From: Brevundimonas goettingensis
GTDB lineage: Bacteria; Pseudomonadota; Alphaproteobacteria; Caulobacterales; Caulobacteraceae
Length of the DNA: 64,000 nt
Assembly (NCBI RefSeq): GCF_017487405.1
Contig: NZ_CP062222.1
Coordinates: forward strand, 1,535,001 to 1,599,000
Direction of reading: 5' to 3'
In this document: one piece after another, positions 49,269-55,364 of the stretch
Position numbering within the stretch: the stretch's first letter is position 1
Layout of the letters: the number at the start of each line of letters is the position of its first letter
Made by a program: the position numbers and the translations under genes
Notes under the pieces: generated by a model
Seen by the model: only the letters and a program-made list of their open reading frames with translations
The model's database searches: none
Told to the model about the DNA's origin: nothing

Positions 49269-49442
49269 GTGAACCGCGTTATTGGACGCAGACCTTCCAT
49301 GAAGACCCTGAGCCCCTGTCCGGACTTCGACCATCAGATCTTTGACCTGACGGTCATCGGCACGGCGCTGAAGGACCTTCAGCACCGCTTGGCGACTCCT
49401 GTCGGCGGCTTCCCCGCGGCGCCCCTGAGGGTGTTCCGATAG
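49269..49442 (+). CDS. possible small protein in the parC-recO gap
   Basis: The 388-nt gap 49068-49455 is mostly featureless. The only plausible gene is this 57-codon frame starting at a GTG with AGGGAG about 12 nt upstream; an inner ATG at 49299 gives 47 codons. It matches no family I recognise and ends close to the convergent recO stop. It could be chance. Confidence 0.25.
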   Translation: MNRVIGRRPSMKTLSPCPDFDHQIFDLTVIGTALKDLQHRLATPVGGFPAAPLRVFR

Positions 49443-49455
49443 TCGGGTCCGGGCG

Positions 49456-50187
49456 CTAGAGCCGTCCCTGTTCCCTCAACTTGTCCACCATCCAGTCGCG
49501 CGCTGCCGGCAGCGGCTTGTTCTGGGGGTGGAAGACGAACTGCTCAAGGAAGTGGCCGGTCAGGTCCAGGCCAGCGCCGACGTCGCCTTCGCCGAGCCCG
49601 GCCTGGGCGCCGAGCATAAAGGGCGGCAGCTTCAGCATCTTGTCGGCATAAGGGGCGCCGGCCTCGCGGGAGACGGCGCGGCCGGTGCGGGGGCTGACGT
49701 AGATCAGGTCGTCGACAGTCCCTGTCGCGGCGCATCGCGACAGATCGAGGCCGAAGCCGAGATCCTCCAGCAGCCCGGCCTCGAAGCGGACGAAGATGGC
49801 GGGCCAGACCTCGGGGATCATGAAGGCGCTCATCAGGGCCTCGAAGGCCAGAAAGGCGCCGGGGTGGGCCTCACGCTCGGGCAGGGCTCCTTGCGTCACC
49901 GCGGTCGCGGCGGCAAGGCCGGTCAGGGCCAGGGGGTCGTCGAACAGGGCCGAGGCCCCCTCTCCCACCGCCTCCAGCCGGGCCGAGCCCAGATGGTCCG
50001 AGGTGCGGGCGCGGTAGTCGGCGATGACCCGCGACCCGGGCTGGAGGAAGGGCTTCATCTTGCGCGACGCACCGCCCGCAACATAGGCCGCGTGCCGCCC
50101 GTGGGTCTCGGTCAGCAGGTCGACGACGGCCCCAGTATCGCCATGCGCCCGCGCCGACAGGACGAAGGCCTCTTCCTGGAACTCCAT
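49456..50187 (-). CDS. recO: DNA repair protein RecO
   Basis: RecO loads RecA onto gapped DNA with RecF and RecR. The 243-residue product begins MEFQEEAFVLSARAHGDTGAVVDLL, the OB-fold of the family, and continues with THGRHAAYVAGGASRKMKPFLQPG. The zinc-finger cysteines of many RecO proteins are largely missing; a single Cys occurs in LSRCAATG. The ATG overlaps the stop of the upstream NTF2-like gene (TGATG). Confidence 0.92.
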   Translation of the reverse strand: MEFQEEAFVLSARAHGDTGAVVDLLTETHGRHAAYVAGGASRKMKPFLQPGSRVIADYRARTSDHLGSARLEAVGEGASALFDDPLALTGLAAATAVTQGALPEREAHPGAFLAFEALMSAFMIPEVWPAIFVRFEAGLLEDLGFGLDLSRCAATGTVDDLIYVSPRTGRAVSREAGAPYADKMLKLPPFMLGAQAGLGEGDVGAGLDLTGHFLEQFVFHPQNKPLPAARDWMVDKLREQGRL

Positions 50188-50669
50188 CAGAGGGCCGGCT
50201 GCTCCGGCGTCGCCTTGATCGCGGCGACCACCGCCTTGGATGCCTCATTCGGGACGGCGAAGCTGAGCACGTACTGCTCGATCTTCCACTGGCCATCCAC
50301 CAGCCGCAGCACGCCCGAGCCGCGCGTGGCCCCGTAGGAGGCGTTGGACAGTTGCTCATCGAACCAGGCCACGCAGCGGCAGTCGATGTCCGCGACGGTG
50401 ATGACCCGGTCCGACGGGGTGTAGGTCCAGCCCTTGCCTTGCGCGAAGTAGGGCTCGGTGAAGGCCCGAAACTGGGCCATCGACCAGCGCTCGGTCCGGT
50501 CGGTGCCGATGAAGCGGGCGTCGGGGGTGAACAGGCTGAAGTAGGCCGTAGTGTCGGCGGCGGTCGAGGCAACGTTCAACTGATCGAGCACGGCCCCGAT
50601 CCGGGCTTCCTCCGTCGCGGCCGGAGCGGTCTGGAGCGCAGCGACGAGCGCGAGGGCGATGACGGACAT
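50187..50669 (-). CDS. NTF2-like/SnoaL-type secreted protein
   Basis: This 160-residue product has a short N-terminal hydrophobic signal (MSVIALALVAALQTAPA) and a cystatin-like NTF2 fold pattern: AVLDQLNVASTAADTTAYFSLFTPDARFIGTD and GSGVLRLVDGQWKIEQYVLSF, as in DUF4440/SnoaL-like proteins. It is translationally coupled to recO. Ligand and function unknown. Confidence 0.82.
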   Translation of the reverse strand: MSVIALALVAALQTAPAATEEARIGAVLDQLNVASTAADTTAYFSLFTPDARFIGTDRTERWSMAQFRAFTEPYFAQGKGWTYTPSDRVITVADIDCRCVAWFDEQLSNASYGATRGSGVLRLVDGQWKIEQYVLSFAVPNEASKAVVAAIKATPEQPAL

Positions 50670-50734
50670 GGCGGCAGTTCCCGGTTTGTACGCCCCTTCA
50701 TACGTCGGGTGTCGGCGGACGCCAACGCCTAACC

Positions 50735-50867
50735 CCGTCATCCTCGGGCTTGTCCCGAGGACCCATCGTTCAGCAAGCGGGACACGACCGGGTCCGCCGC
50801 GGCGTCACAGCGGCGGCGTCCTGTCCGAAGCCGCCATGGGTCCTCGGGACAAGCCCGAGGATGACGG
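50735..50867. repeat. REPIN family A, copy 2
   Basis: Arms 50735-50765 and 50837-50867 are perfect 31-nt inverted copies and are nearly identical to the arms of the element at 46677-46810; the 71-nt centre differs. It fills most of the gap between the NTF2-like gene and the FMN reductase gene. Confidence 0.92.
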
Positions 50868-50879
50868 ATGTGGGAGAGC

Positions 50880-51491
50880 TTACTCACCGCTCTCCGGAAC
50901 CGGATAGGTCTCCGGCTTCAACACCTTCGCCAGGGCGATCAGGTTGCGGGCGGCGTTGCGGCCGACGCGGTCGGAGTAGTCGTGGCCCTGATCTGTCTCG
51001 ACATAGTCGGGGCCGGGTCCCGGGCCGAGGTGCCAGTAGGTCCAGCTCTGCGCCGGGATGGTGAAGCCCATGTCGATCAAGCCCTGGCTGATGGTCGCGA
51101 CGATGTGGTGGGCGCCGTCCTCATTGCCGGTGATGACGATGCCCGCGACCTTGCCGAAGGCGACGGGGCGGCCACTGTCGTCGGTCTCGGCGAACCAGGC
51201 GTCCATCCTCTCCAGCGCGCGCAGGGCGACGCTGGACATCTGGCCCAGCCAGGTCGGGGTGGCGAAGACGACGATGTCGGCCGCCTTCAGCTTCGCATCG
51301 ACCGAGGGCCAGTCGTCGCCCTCGCCCATGTCGCTCTCCACGCCCGGCTTGACGTTCAGGTCGACCAGACGGACCAGCTCGGTTTCCGCACCGCCCTTCT
51401 CCAGCTCGGCGATGACGACCTTGGCCAGGGCCTCGGTGCTGGAAGTCTCGGGCGAGGGCTTGAGGGTGCAGTTGAGGATCAGGGCCTTCAT
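50880..51491 (-). CDS. NAD(P)H-dependent FMN reductase / flavodoxin-like protein
   Basis: The 203-residue product has a flavodoxin-like fold of the NADPH-dependent FMN reductase family: KALILNCTLKPSPETSST (phosphate loop), VVFATPTWLGQMSSVALRALERMD (flavin site) and GIVITGNEDGAHH. The ATG at 51491 has GGAGCG 6 nt upstream and is preferred over one four codons earlier. It diverges from the arsR operon, and the tandem operator-like sites lie between them, so it may be controlled by the same repressor. Confidence 0.88.
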   Translation of the reverse strand: MKALILNCTLKPSPETSSTEALAKVVIAELEKGGAETELVRLVDLNVKPGVESDMGEGDDWPSVDAKLKAADIVVFATPTWLGQMSSVALRALERMDAWFAETDDSGRPVAFGKVAGIVITGNEDGAHHIVATISQGLIDMGFTIPAQSWTYWHLGPGPGPDYVETDQGHDYSDRVGRNAARNLIALAKVLKPETYPVPESGE

Positions 51492-51554
51492 CGGTCGCTC
51501 CATCGGTGTGGGAAGACCAACAATCTCAGGCGCTTCGCGTTCCGCAGCGCTAAT

Positions 51555-51608
51555 TTAACCGATCGGTTGACAATGCGCAGAGATCACCGTACTTAACTGA
51601 CAGGTTAG
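51555..51608. promoter_or_regulatory. two tandem operator-like sites between the FMN reductase and arsR
   Basis: Site 1, TTAACCGATCGGTTGA (51555-51570), holds a perfect 12-bp palindrome; site 2, TTAACTGACAGGTTAG (51593-51608), has the same layout, sharing TTAAC, GA and GGTT. They are 38 bp apart and lie 16-69 bp before the arsR start. AACC-N-GGTT sites are typical targets of ArsR-type repressors that control AHSA1 genes. Confidence 0.7.
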
Positions 51609-51623
51609 ATTTGAAGACGGACG

Positions 51624-51977
51624 ATGCAGCCCACTCCCGATCCTCTTGATGCGAAGTTCGCGGCCCTGGCCGACCCGACCCGTCGGGCGATCCTGGCGCG
51701 GCTGACCGAGGGCGAGTGCAGCGTCAACGACCTGGCCGCGCCGTTCGACATGAGCCTGCCGGCGGTGTCGAAACATCTGAAGGTGCTGGAGAAGGCTGGC
51801 CTCATCTCACGCGGCAGGGAGGCCCAATGGCGCCCTGCCCGGCTGGAGCCGATGGGGATGAAGGGCATCGCCGAATGGCTGGAACACTACCGCCGGTACT
51901 GGGACAAGAGTTTCAACCGGCTGGACGACTATCTGCGCAAGATTCAGAAGGGAAACGACGATGGCAAACGAAACTGA
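51624..51977 (+). CDS. ArsR family transcriptional regulator
   Basis: This 117-residue winged-helix repressor belongs to the ArsR subgroup often coupled to SRPBCC/AHSA1 genes. It shows ALADPTRRAILARLTEGECSVNDLAAPF and the recognition helix SLPAVSKHLKVLEKAGLI, then the wing REAQWRPARLEPMG. There are no metal-binding cysteine motifs (ELCVCDL is absent), so it is not an arsenic sensor. The end overlaps the next gene by 17 nt. It probably represses its own operon at the sites at 51555-51608. Confidence 0.93.
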   Translation: MQPTPDPLDAKFAALADPTRRAILARLTEGECSVNDLAAPFDMSLPAVSKHLKVLEKAGLISRGREAQWRPARLEPMGMKGIAEWLEHYRRYWDKSFNRLDDYLRKIQKGNDDGKRN

Positions 51978-52479
51978 AGCCCAGCACCCCAACGACAATC
52001 CGTGCGACACCGACGGGGCGGCCCACGCCTTCGATCTGGTGCTGGAACGGATCATCGACGCCCCGCCCGAGAAGGTCTTCAAGGCCTATACCGACCCGGC
52101 GATCTTGGCCCAGTGGTTCGCGCCCAAGCCCTGGACGATCACCGACGCCATCGTCGAACCGCGCGCCGGCGGCCGCTTCAACTTCACCATGCACGGCCCG
52201 AACGGCGAGGTGTTCCCGAACTCGGGGATCTTCCTTGAGGTCGTGCCGAACCGCCGCCTGATCTCGACGGACGCCTTCACCCCCGAATGGAAGCCCGCCG
52301 GCCAACCCTTCATGACCGCGCGGATCGAGATGGAGCCCACGGCCGACGGCAAGACCAGATACAAGGCCACCGCCAGCCACTGGAACGAAGCCACCATGAA
52401 GCAGCACGAGCAGATGGGCTTCCAAGACGGCTGGGGCCAGGTCGCCGACCAGCTTGCCGAACTCGTGAAGACCCTCTGA
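51961..52479 (+). CDS. SRPBCC (AHSA1-like) domain protein
   Basis: This 172-residue START-like protein shows the AHSA1 family pattern: LERIIDAPPEKVFKAYTDPAILAQWF near the start and a C-terminal helix MGFQDGWGQVADQLAELV. Such domains bind hydrophobic ligands in a deep pocket; Aha1 itself is an Hsp90 co-chaperone, but bacterial members of this size are unassigned. It is coupled to arsR. Confidence 0.9.
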   Translation: MANETEAQHPNDNPCDTDGAAHAFDLVLERIIDAPPEKVFKAYTDPAILAQWFAPKPWTITDAIVEPRAGGRFNFTMHGPNGEVFPNSGIFLEVVPNRRLISTDAFTPEWKPAGQPFMTARIEMEPTADGKTRYKATASHWNEATMKQHEQMGFQDGWGQVADQLAELVKTL

Positions 52480-52489
52480 GGACACGCCG

Positions 52490-52972
52490 ATGACCATCGC
52501 CGTCGCCGAAGCCCCCGCCACCCGCCCGACCCTGAAGATGCAGCGCACCTTCGACGCGCCGCGCGATCTGGTGTGGCGGGCCTGGTCCAACCCGGAGATT
52601 CTTGTCCTCTGGATGGGGCCGGTGGAATGGCCGGCGGTGTCGGCGACGTGCGACTTCCGGGTCGGCGGCGCCTGGCGCATCTGCCTCCGCTCGCCCGCCA
52701 CCGGAGAGGACCTTTGGCAGAGCGGGATCTATACCGAGATCGACGCCCCGCGCCGGCTGGCCTTCACCTTCAAATGGGACGAGAGCCACGAGGACGGGCC
52801 GCCGGTCGACACCCAGGTCAGCATCGACTTCGACGAGACCGCCGACGGCCGGACCGTCATGGACTTCACCCACGAGGGGCTGAAGTCCGAACAGAGCCTG
52901 ACCGGCCACAAGCATGGCTGGACCTCGACCGCCGACCGGCTGGAGGCCTGGCTCGCCGCCAACCCCGACTGA
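52490..52972 (+). CDS. second SRPBCC (AHSA1-like) domain protein
   Basis: The 160-residue paralogue of the preceding gene has FDAPRDLVWRAWSNPEILVLWMGP and the end HKHGWTSTADRLEAWLAA. The ATG follows a GAGGAC ribosome site 10 nt after the previous stop. Two adjacent, diverged copies suggest different ligands or a paired function. Confidence 0.9.
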   Translation: MTIAVAEAPATRPTLKMQRTFDAPRDLVWRAWSNPEILVLWMGPVEWPAVSATCDFRVGGAWRICLRSPATGEDLWQSGIYTEIDAPRRLAFTFKWDESHEDGPPVDTQVSIDFDETADGRTVMDFTHEGLKSEQSLTGHKHGWTSTADRLEAWLAANPD

Positions 52973-52995
52973 CATTCCTTATCGGAGACGCCGTG

Positions 52996-53421
52996 ATGAA
53001 GATCGTGACCAGCGTAAGCCTGCCCGGCACCTGCCGCGAGGCGTTCGACTTCTACGCCCGGGTTCTGGGCGGGGAGATCACCACCGCCATCCGCTATGGC
53101 GAGGCCTTCCCCGATGGGCCGCCCGAGGTGGCGGACAAGCTGATGTACTGCTGGCTGCAGGTCGGGGACCAGGCCATCCTGGGCTCGGACATGCATCCGG
53201 ACCATGCCCCCGACATGCACAAGCCCAAGGACGGCTTCGATATCACCCTGCATTTCGACACGGTCGAGGAGGCGCGGCGCGTCTTTGACGGCCTGTCGGA
53301 AGGCGGCCAGGTCGAGATGCCCTTCGGCGTCAACGACTGCGCCCCGGGCTTCAGCGGCTTCACCGACCGGTTCGGGGTGCCGTGGATGACCAATGTCGTC
53401 GCGCCGACCGAGAACGCCTGA
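52996..53421 (+). CDS. VOC family protein (PhnB-like)
   Basis: This 141-residue vicinal oxygen chelate fold protein of the PhnB-like group has two beta-alpha-beta-beta-beta modules: VTSVSLPGTCREAFDFYARVLGGE and the FDITLHFDTVEEARRVFDGL half, ending DRFGVPWM. Members include glyoxalase-like enzymes and resistance proteins, but the substrate here is unknown. The ATG at 52996 is 7 nt after a GGAGA; a GTG one codon earlier is possible. Confidence 0.9.
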   Translation: MKIVTSVSLPGTCREAFDFYARVLGGEITTAIRYGEAFPDGPPEVADKLMYCWLQVGDQAILGSDMHPDHAPDMHKPKDGFDITLHFDTVEEARRVFDGLSEGGQVEMPFGVNDCAPGFSGFTDRFGVPWMTNVVAPTENA

Positions 53422-53452
53422 TCCAACCCCAACAAAGAAGAGGAAACGCGTC

Positions 53453-53896
53453 ATGAAACTGGTCACCAGCCTGAGCTTCCAGGGCGAATGCCGCCAGGCC
53501 TTCGAATTCTATCAGTCGGTCCTGGGCGGCGAGATCAAGGCCTTCTCATTCGGCGACGGACCGCCCGACATGCCGATCGATCCCAAATACAAGGACTGGC
53601 TGATGCACGGCTGGCTGGAGATCGACGGCCAGGCCCTGATGGGCGCGGACATGCCGCCCGAGTTCGCGCCCAATATCGACAAGCCCAAGAACGGCTTCGA
53701 CGTCACCTTCCATTCGGATGACGCAGCGGAATCCAAGCGGGTCTTCGATGGCCTGTCAGCCGGGGGCAAGGTCGGCATGGCCTTCAGCGAGACCTTCTGG
53801 TCGCCCGGCTATGGCTCCTTCACCGACAAGTTCGGGATTCCGTGGATGATCAACACCAATCCGTCGGAAGACTGGAAGCCGGGCGGCGCGGGCTGA
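53453..53896 (+). CDS. VOC family protein (PhnB-like), paralogue
   Basis: The 147-residue paralogue of the preceding gene shows the same layout: LVTSLSFQGECRQAFEFYQSVLGGEI, FDVTFHSDDAAESKRVFDGL and DKFGIPWMI. AGAGGAA lies 8 nt before the ATG. Its stop overlaps the next ATG (TGATG). The duplication mirrors that of the AHSA1 genes in the same operon. Confidence 0.9.
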   Translation: MKLVTSLSFQGECRQAFEFYQSVLGGEIKAFSFGDGPPDMPIDPKYKDWLMHGWLEIDGQALMGADMPPEFAPNIDKPKNGFDVTFHSDDAAESKRVFDGLSAGGKVGMAFSETFWSPGYGSFTDKFGIPWMINTNPSEDWKPGGAG

Positions 53897-54303
53897 TGGC
53901 GCTGAAGGCCTCCCCCATGGTCTGGACGGGGCGCGTGCTCAGCGCCCTGTTCGTCCTGTTCATGCTCGGCGCCTCGGTCCTGCCCAAGCTCACGGGCATG
54001 GCCGTCGCCGGGGACACCCTGGAGCAGGTCGGCTGGTCGCGCGCCTGGGTCCTGCCGATCGGCATGATCGAGCTGACCTGCGTGCTTCTCTACATCTATC
54101 CGCGCACCAGCGTCTTCGGCGCAGTGGTCATGATGGGGCTGCTGGGTGGGGCGATGGCGACCCAGGTCCGCGTCGATGCGCCCCTGTTCAGCCACCAGCT
54201 GTTCAGCCTGTACCTCGGCCTGATCATGTGGGGCGGTCTGTGGCTGCGTGACCCGGCCCTGCGCGCCCTCTTCCCCTTCCGCCGCGCCGCCACGGCGCTC
54301 TGA
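53896..54303 (+). CDS. DoxX-like small membrane protein
   Basis: This 135-residue protein has four hydrophobic helices (VLSALFVLFMLGASVLPKLTG, WVLPIGMIELTCVLLYIYP, FGAVVMMGLLGGAMATQV, LFSLYLGLIMWGGLWLRDP), the DoxX-like layout. The KLTG and MIELTCV motifs support the DoxX_2-type group. Members are linked to redox or stress functions without a settled mechanism. It is coupled to the VOC gene by the TGATG overlap. Confidence 0.85.
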   Translation: MALKASPMVWTGRVLSALFVLFMLGASVLPKLTGMAVAGDTLEQVGWSRAWVLPIGMIELTCVLLYIYPRTSVFGAVVMMGLLGGAMATQVRVDAPLFSHQLFSLYLGLIMWGGLWLRDPALRALFPFRRAATAL

Positions 54304-54315
54304 GGAGCCATCCCG

Positions 54316-54936
54316 ATGAGAAAACTGATCGGCGCCGCCTTCGTCAGCCTGGACGGGGTCATGCAGGCCCCGGGCGGGCCCGGCGAAGACCCGGACGGCG
54401 GCTTCGCCTTCGGCGGCTGGACCGCCCCCTTCTGGACCGAGGACGCCGACCCCTTCATGGGGGTGTTCGGCAAGACCGAGACGGAGCCCTTCGACCTGCT
54501 GCTGGGCCGCAAGACCTATGACATCTTCGCGGGCTACTGGCCGGTGCATCAGGAGCATCCGATCGGGCCCCTGTTCAACCGGGTGACCAAATATGTCGCC
54601 ACCTCCTCGCCGGATACGCTGGAATGGGTCAACTCGGTCGGCCTGACCGGCGATGTGCCCGCTCGCGTAGCGGAACTGAAACAGGGCGACGGGCCGGACC
54701 TGCTGACCCAGGGGTCCAGCGTCCTGCTGCACGCTCTTCTGGCCCACGATCTGATCGACGAGCTGCGCTTGATGGTCTTTCCGCTGGTGCTCGGCGGGGG
54801 CAAGCGCTGGTTCGACGGTCTGTCGAAGCCGGGCGGCTTCGTGCTGGAGAAGAGCGAGACCACCAGCTCGGGCGTGATCTCCACCCTCTATCGCCGCGCG
54901 GGCGAGGTGAAGACGGGGACGGTCGGCGAGGGGTGA
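54316..54936 (+). CDS. dihydrofolate reductase-like (RibD C-terminal domain) protein
   Basis: The 206-residue NADPH-dependent reductase fold starts RKLIGAAFVSLDGVMQAPGGP, has LLGRKTYDIFAGYWP, and ends with ELRLMVFPLVLGGGKRWFDG, typical of RibD-C/YyaP-type proteins. It is not the essential folate enzyme. GAGGAG precedes the ATG. It is the last gene of the ArsR-led operon and converges with the small gene at 54954-55208. Confidence 0.9.
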   Translation: MRKLIGAAFVSLDGVMQAPGGPGEDPDGGFAFGGWTAPFWTEDADPFMGVFGKTETEPFDLLLGRKTYDIFAGYWPVHQEHPIGPLFNRVTKYVATSSPDTLEWVNSVGLTGDVPARVAELKQGDGPDLLTQGSSVLLHALLAHDLIDELRLMVFPLVLGGGKRWFDGLSKPGGFVLEKSETTSSGVISTLYRRAGEVKTGTVGEG

Positions 54937-54953
54937 CCGGCCGCCCCCGGCCC

Positions 54954-55208
54954 CTAGGCCCGGCGCGCCAACCGCTCGACCGTCTCAATCTCGGGACGGT
55001 CGGGCCTCGGCTCGTGGGCGCGGGCCGCCGCAGCTTCCAGCAGAACGGCCAGACGCTCGTCGCCGTCCCATCGCGCCATCTGGGCCAGTTCCATGCACAT
55101 CCCGCCGATATATTCGCGCACCGGATAATCCTTCTCGCGCCCCGTCGCCGGCGGTTCCGAGCGGGGTTTGGGGTCGGGCTGCTGGACCGGAGAGGCGTCG
55201 CGCGACAT
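54954..55208 (-). CDS. small hypothetical helical protein divergent from topA
   Basis: This 84-residue product has a disordered Pro-rich N-terminus and a helical second half (VREYIGGMCMELAQMARWDGDE, then LAVLLEAAAARAHE). The frame stays open far upstream under topA, but the ATG at 55208 is the sensible start. No family name is recalled. It shares its upstream region, with the nested palindrome at 55248-55288, with topA. Confidence 0.6.
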   Translation of the reverse strand: MSRDASPVQQPDPKPRSEPPATGREKDYPVREYIGGMCMELAQMARWDGDERLAVLLEAAAARAHEPRPDRPEIETVERLARRA

Positions 55209-55247
55209 GGGGGGATCCTGTGAATCGCGGTTAATGAGGAACAAGAG

Positions 55248-55288
55248 CACAACTTTAAGTAAGGTTGCAACCTTTCCGGGAAGTTGTG
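55248..55288. promoter_or_regulatory. nested palindrome between the small gene and topA
   Basis: A perfect 14-bp palindrome AAGGTTGCAACCTT (55261-55274) is enclosed by a second inverted pair, CACAACTT (55248-55255) and AAGTTGTG (55281-55288), almost exactly concentric. It lies 40 bp from the small gene start and 77 bp before topA. An operator for one or both genes is the simplest reading. Confidence 0.5.
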
Positions 55289-55364
55289 TTGGATCAACCT
55301 CTGCTGATTGACACGCCGCCCGGCGCCAACCACGTTCGCGCCCTCCCCAACAGACTGCGCTGTA

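Noticed and set aside
46779..49442. An 887-codon plus-strand frame opposite parC
   Set aside because: Antisense shadow; only its last 57 codons lie outside parC and are listed as a weak candidate.
51624..51977. Arsenic resistance operon led by ArsR
   Set aside because: The regulator lacks the metal-binding cysteines and no arsenate reductase or arsenite pump follows; the partners are AHSA1, VOC and DoxX genes.
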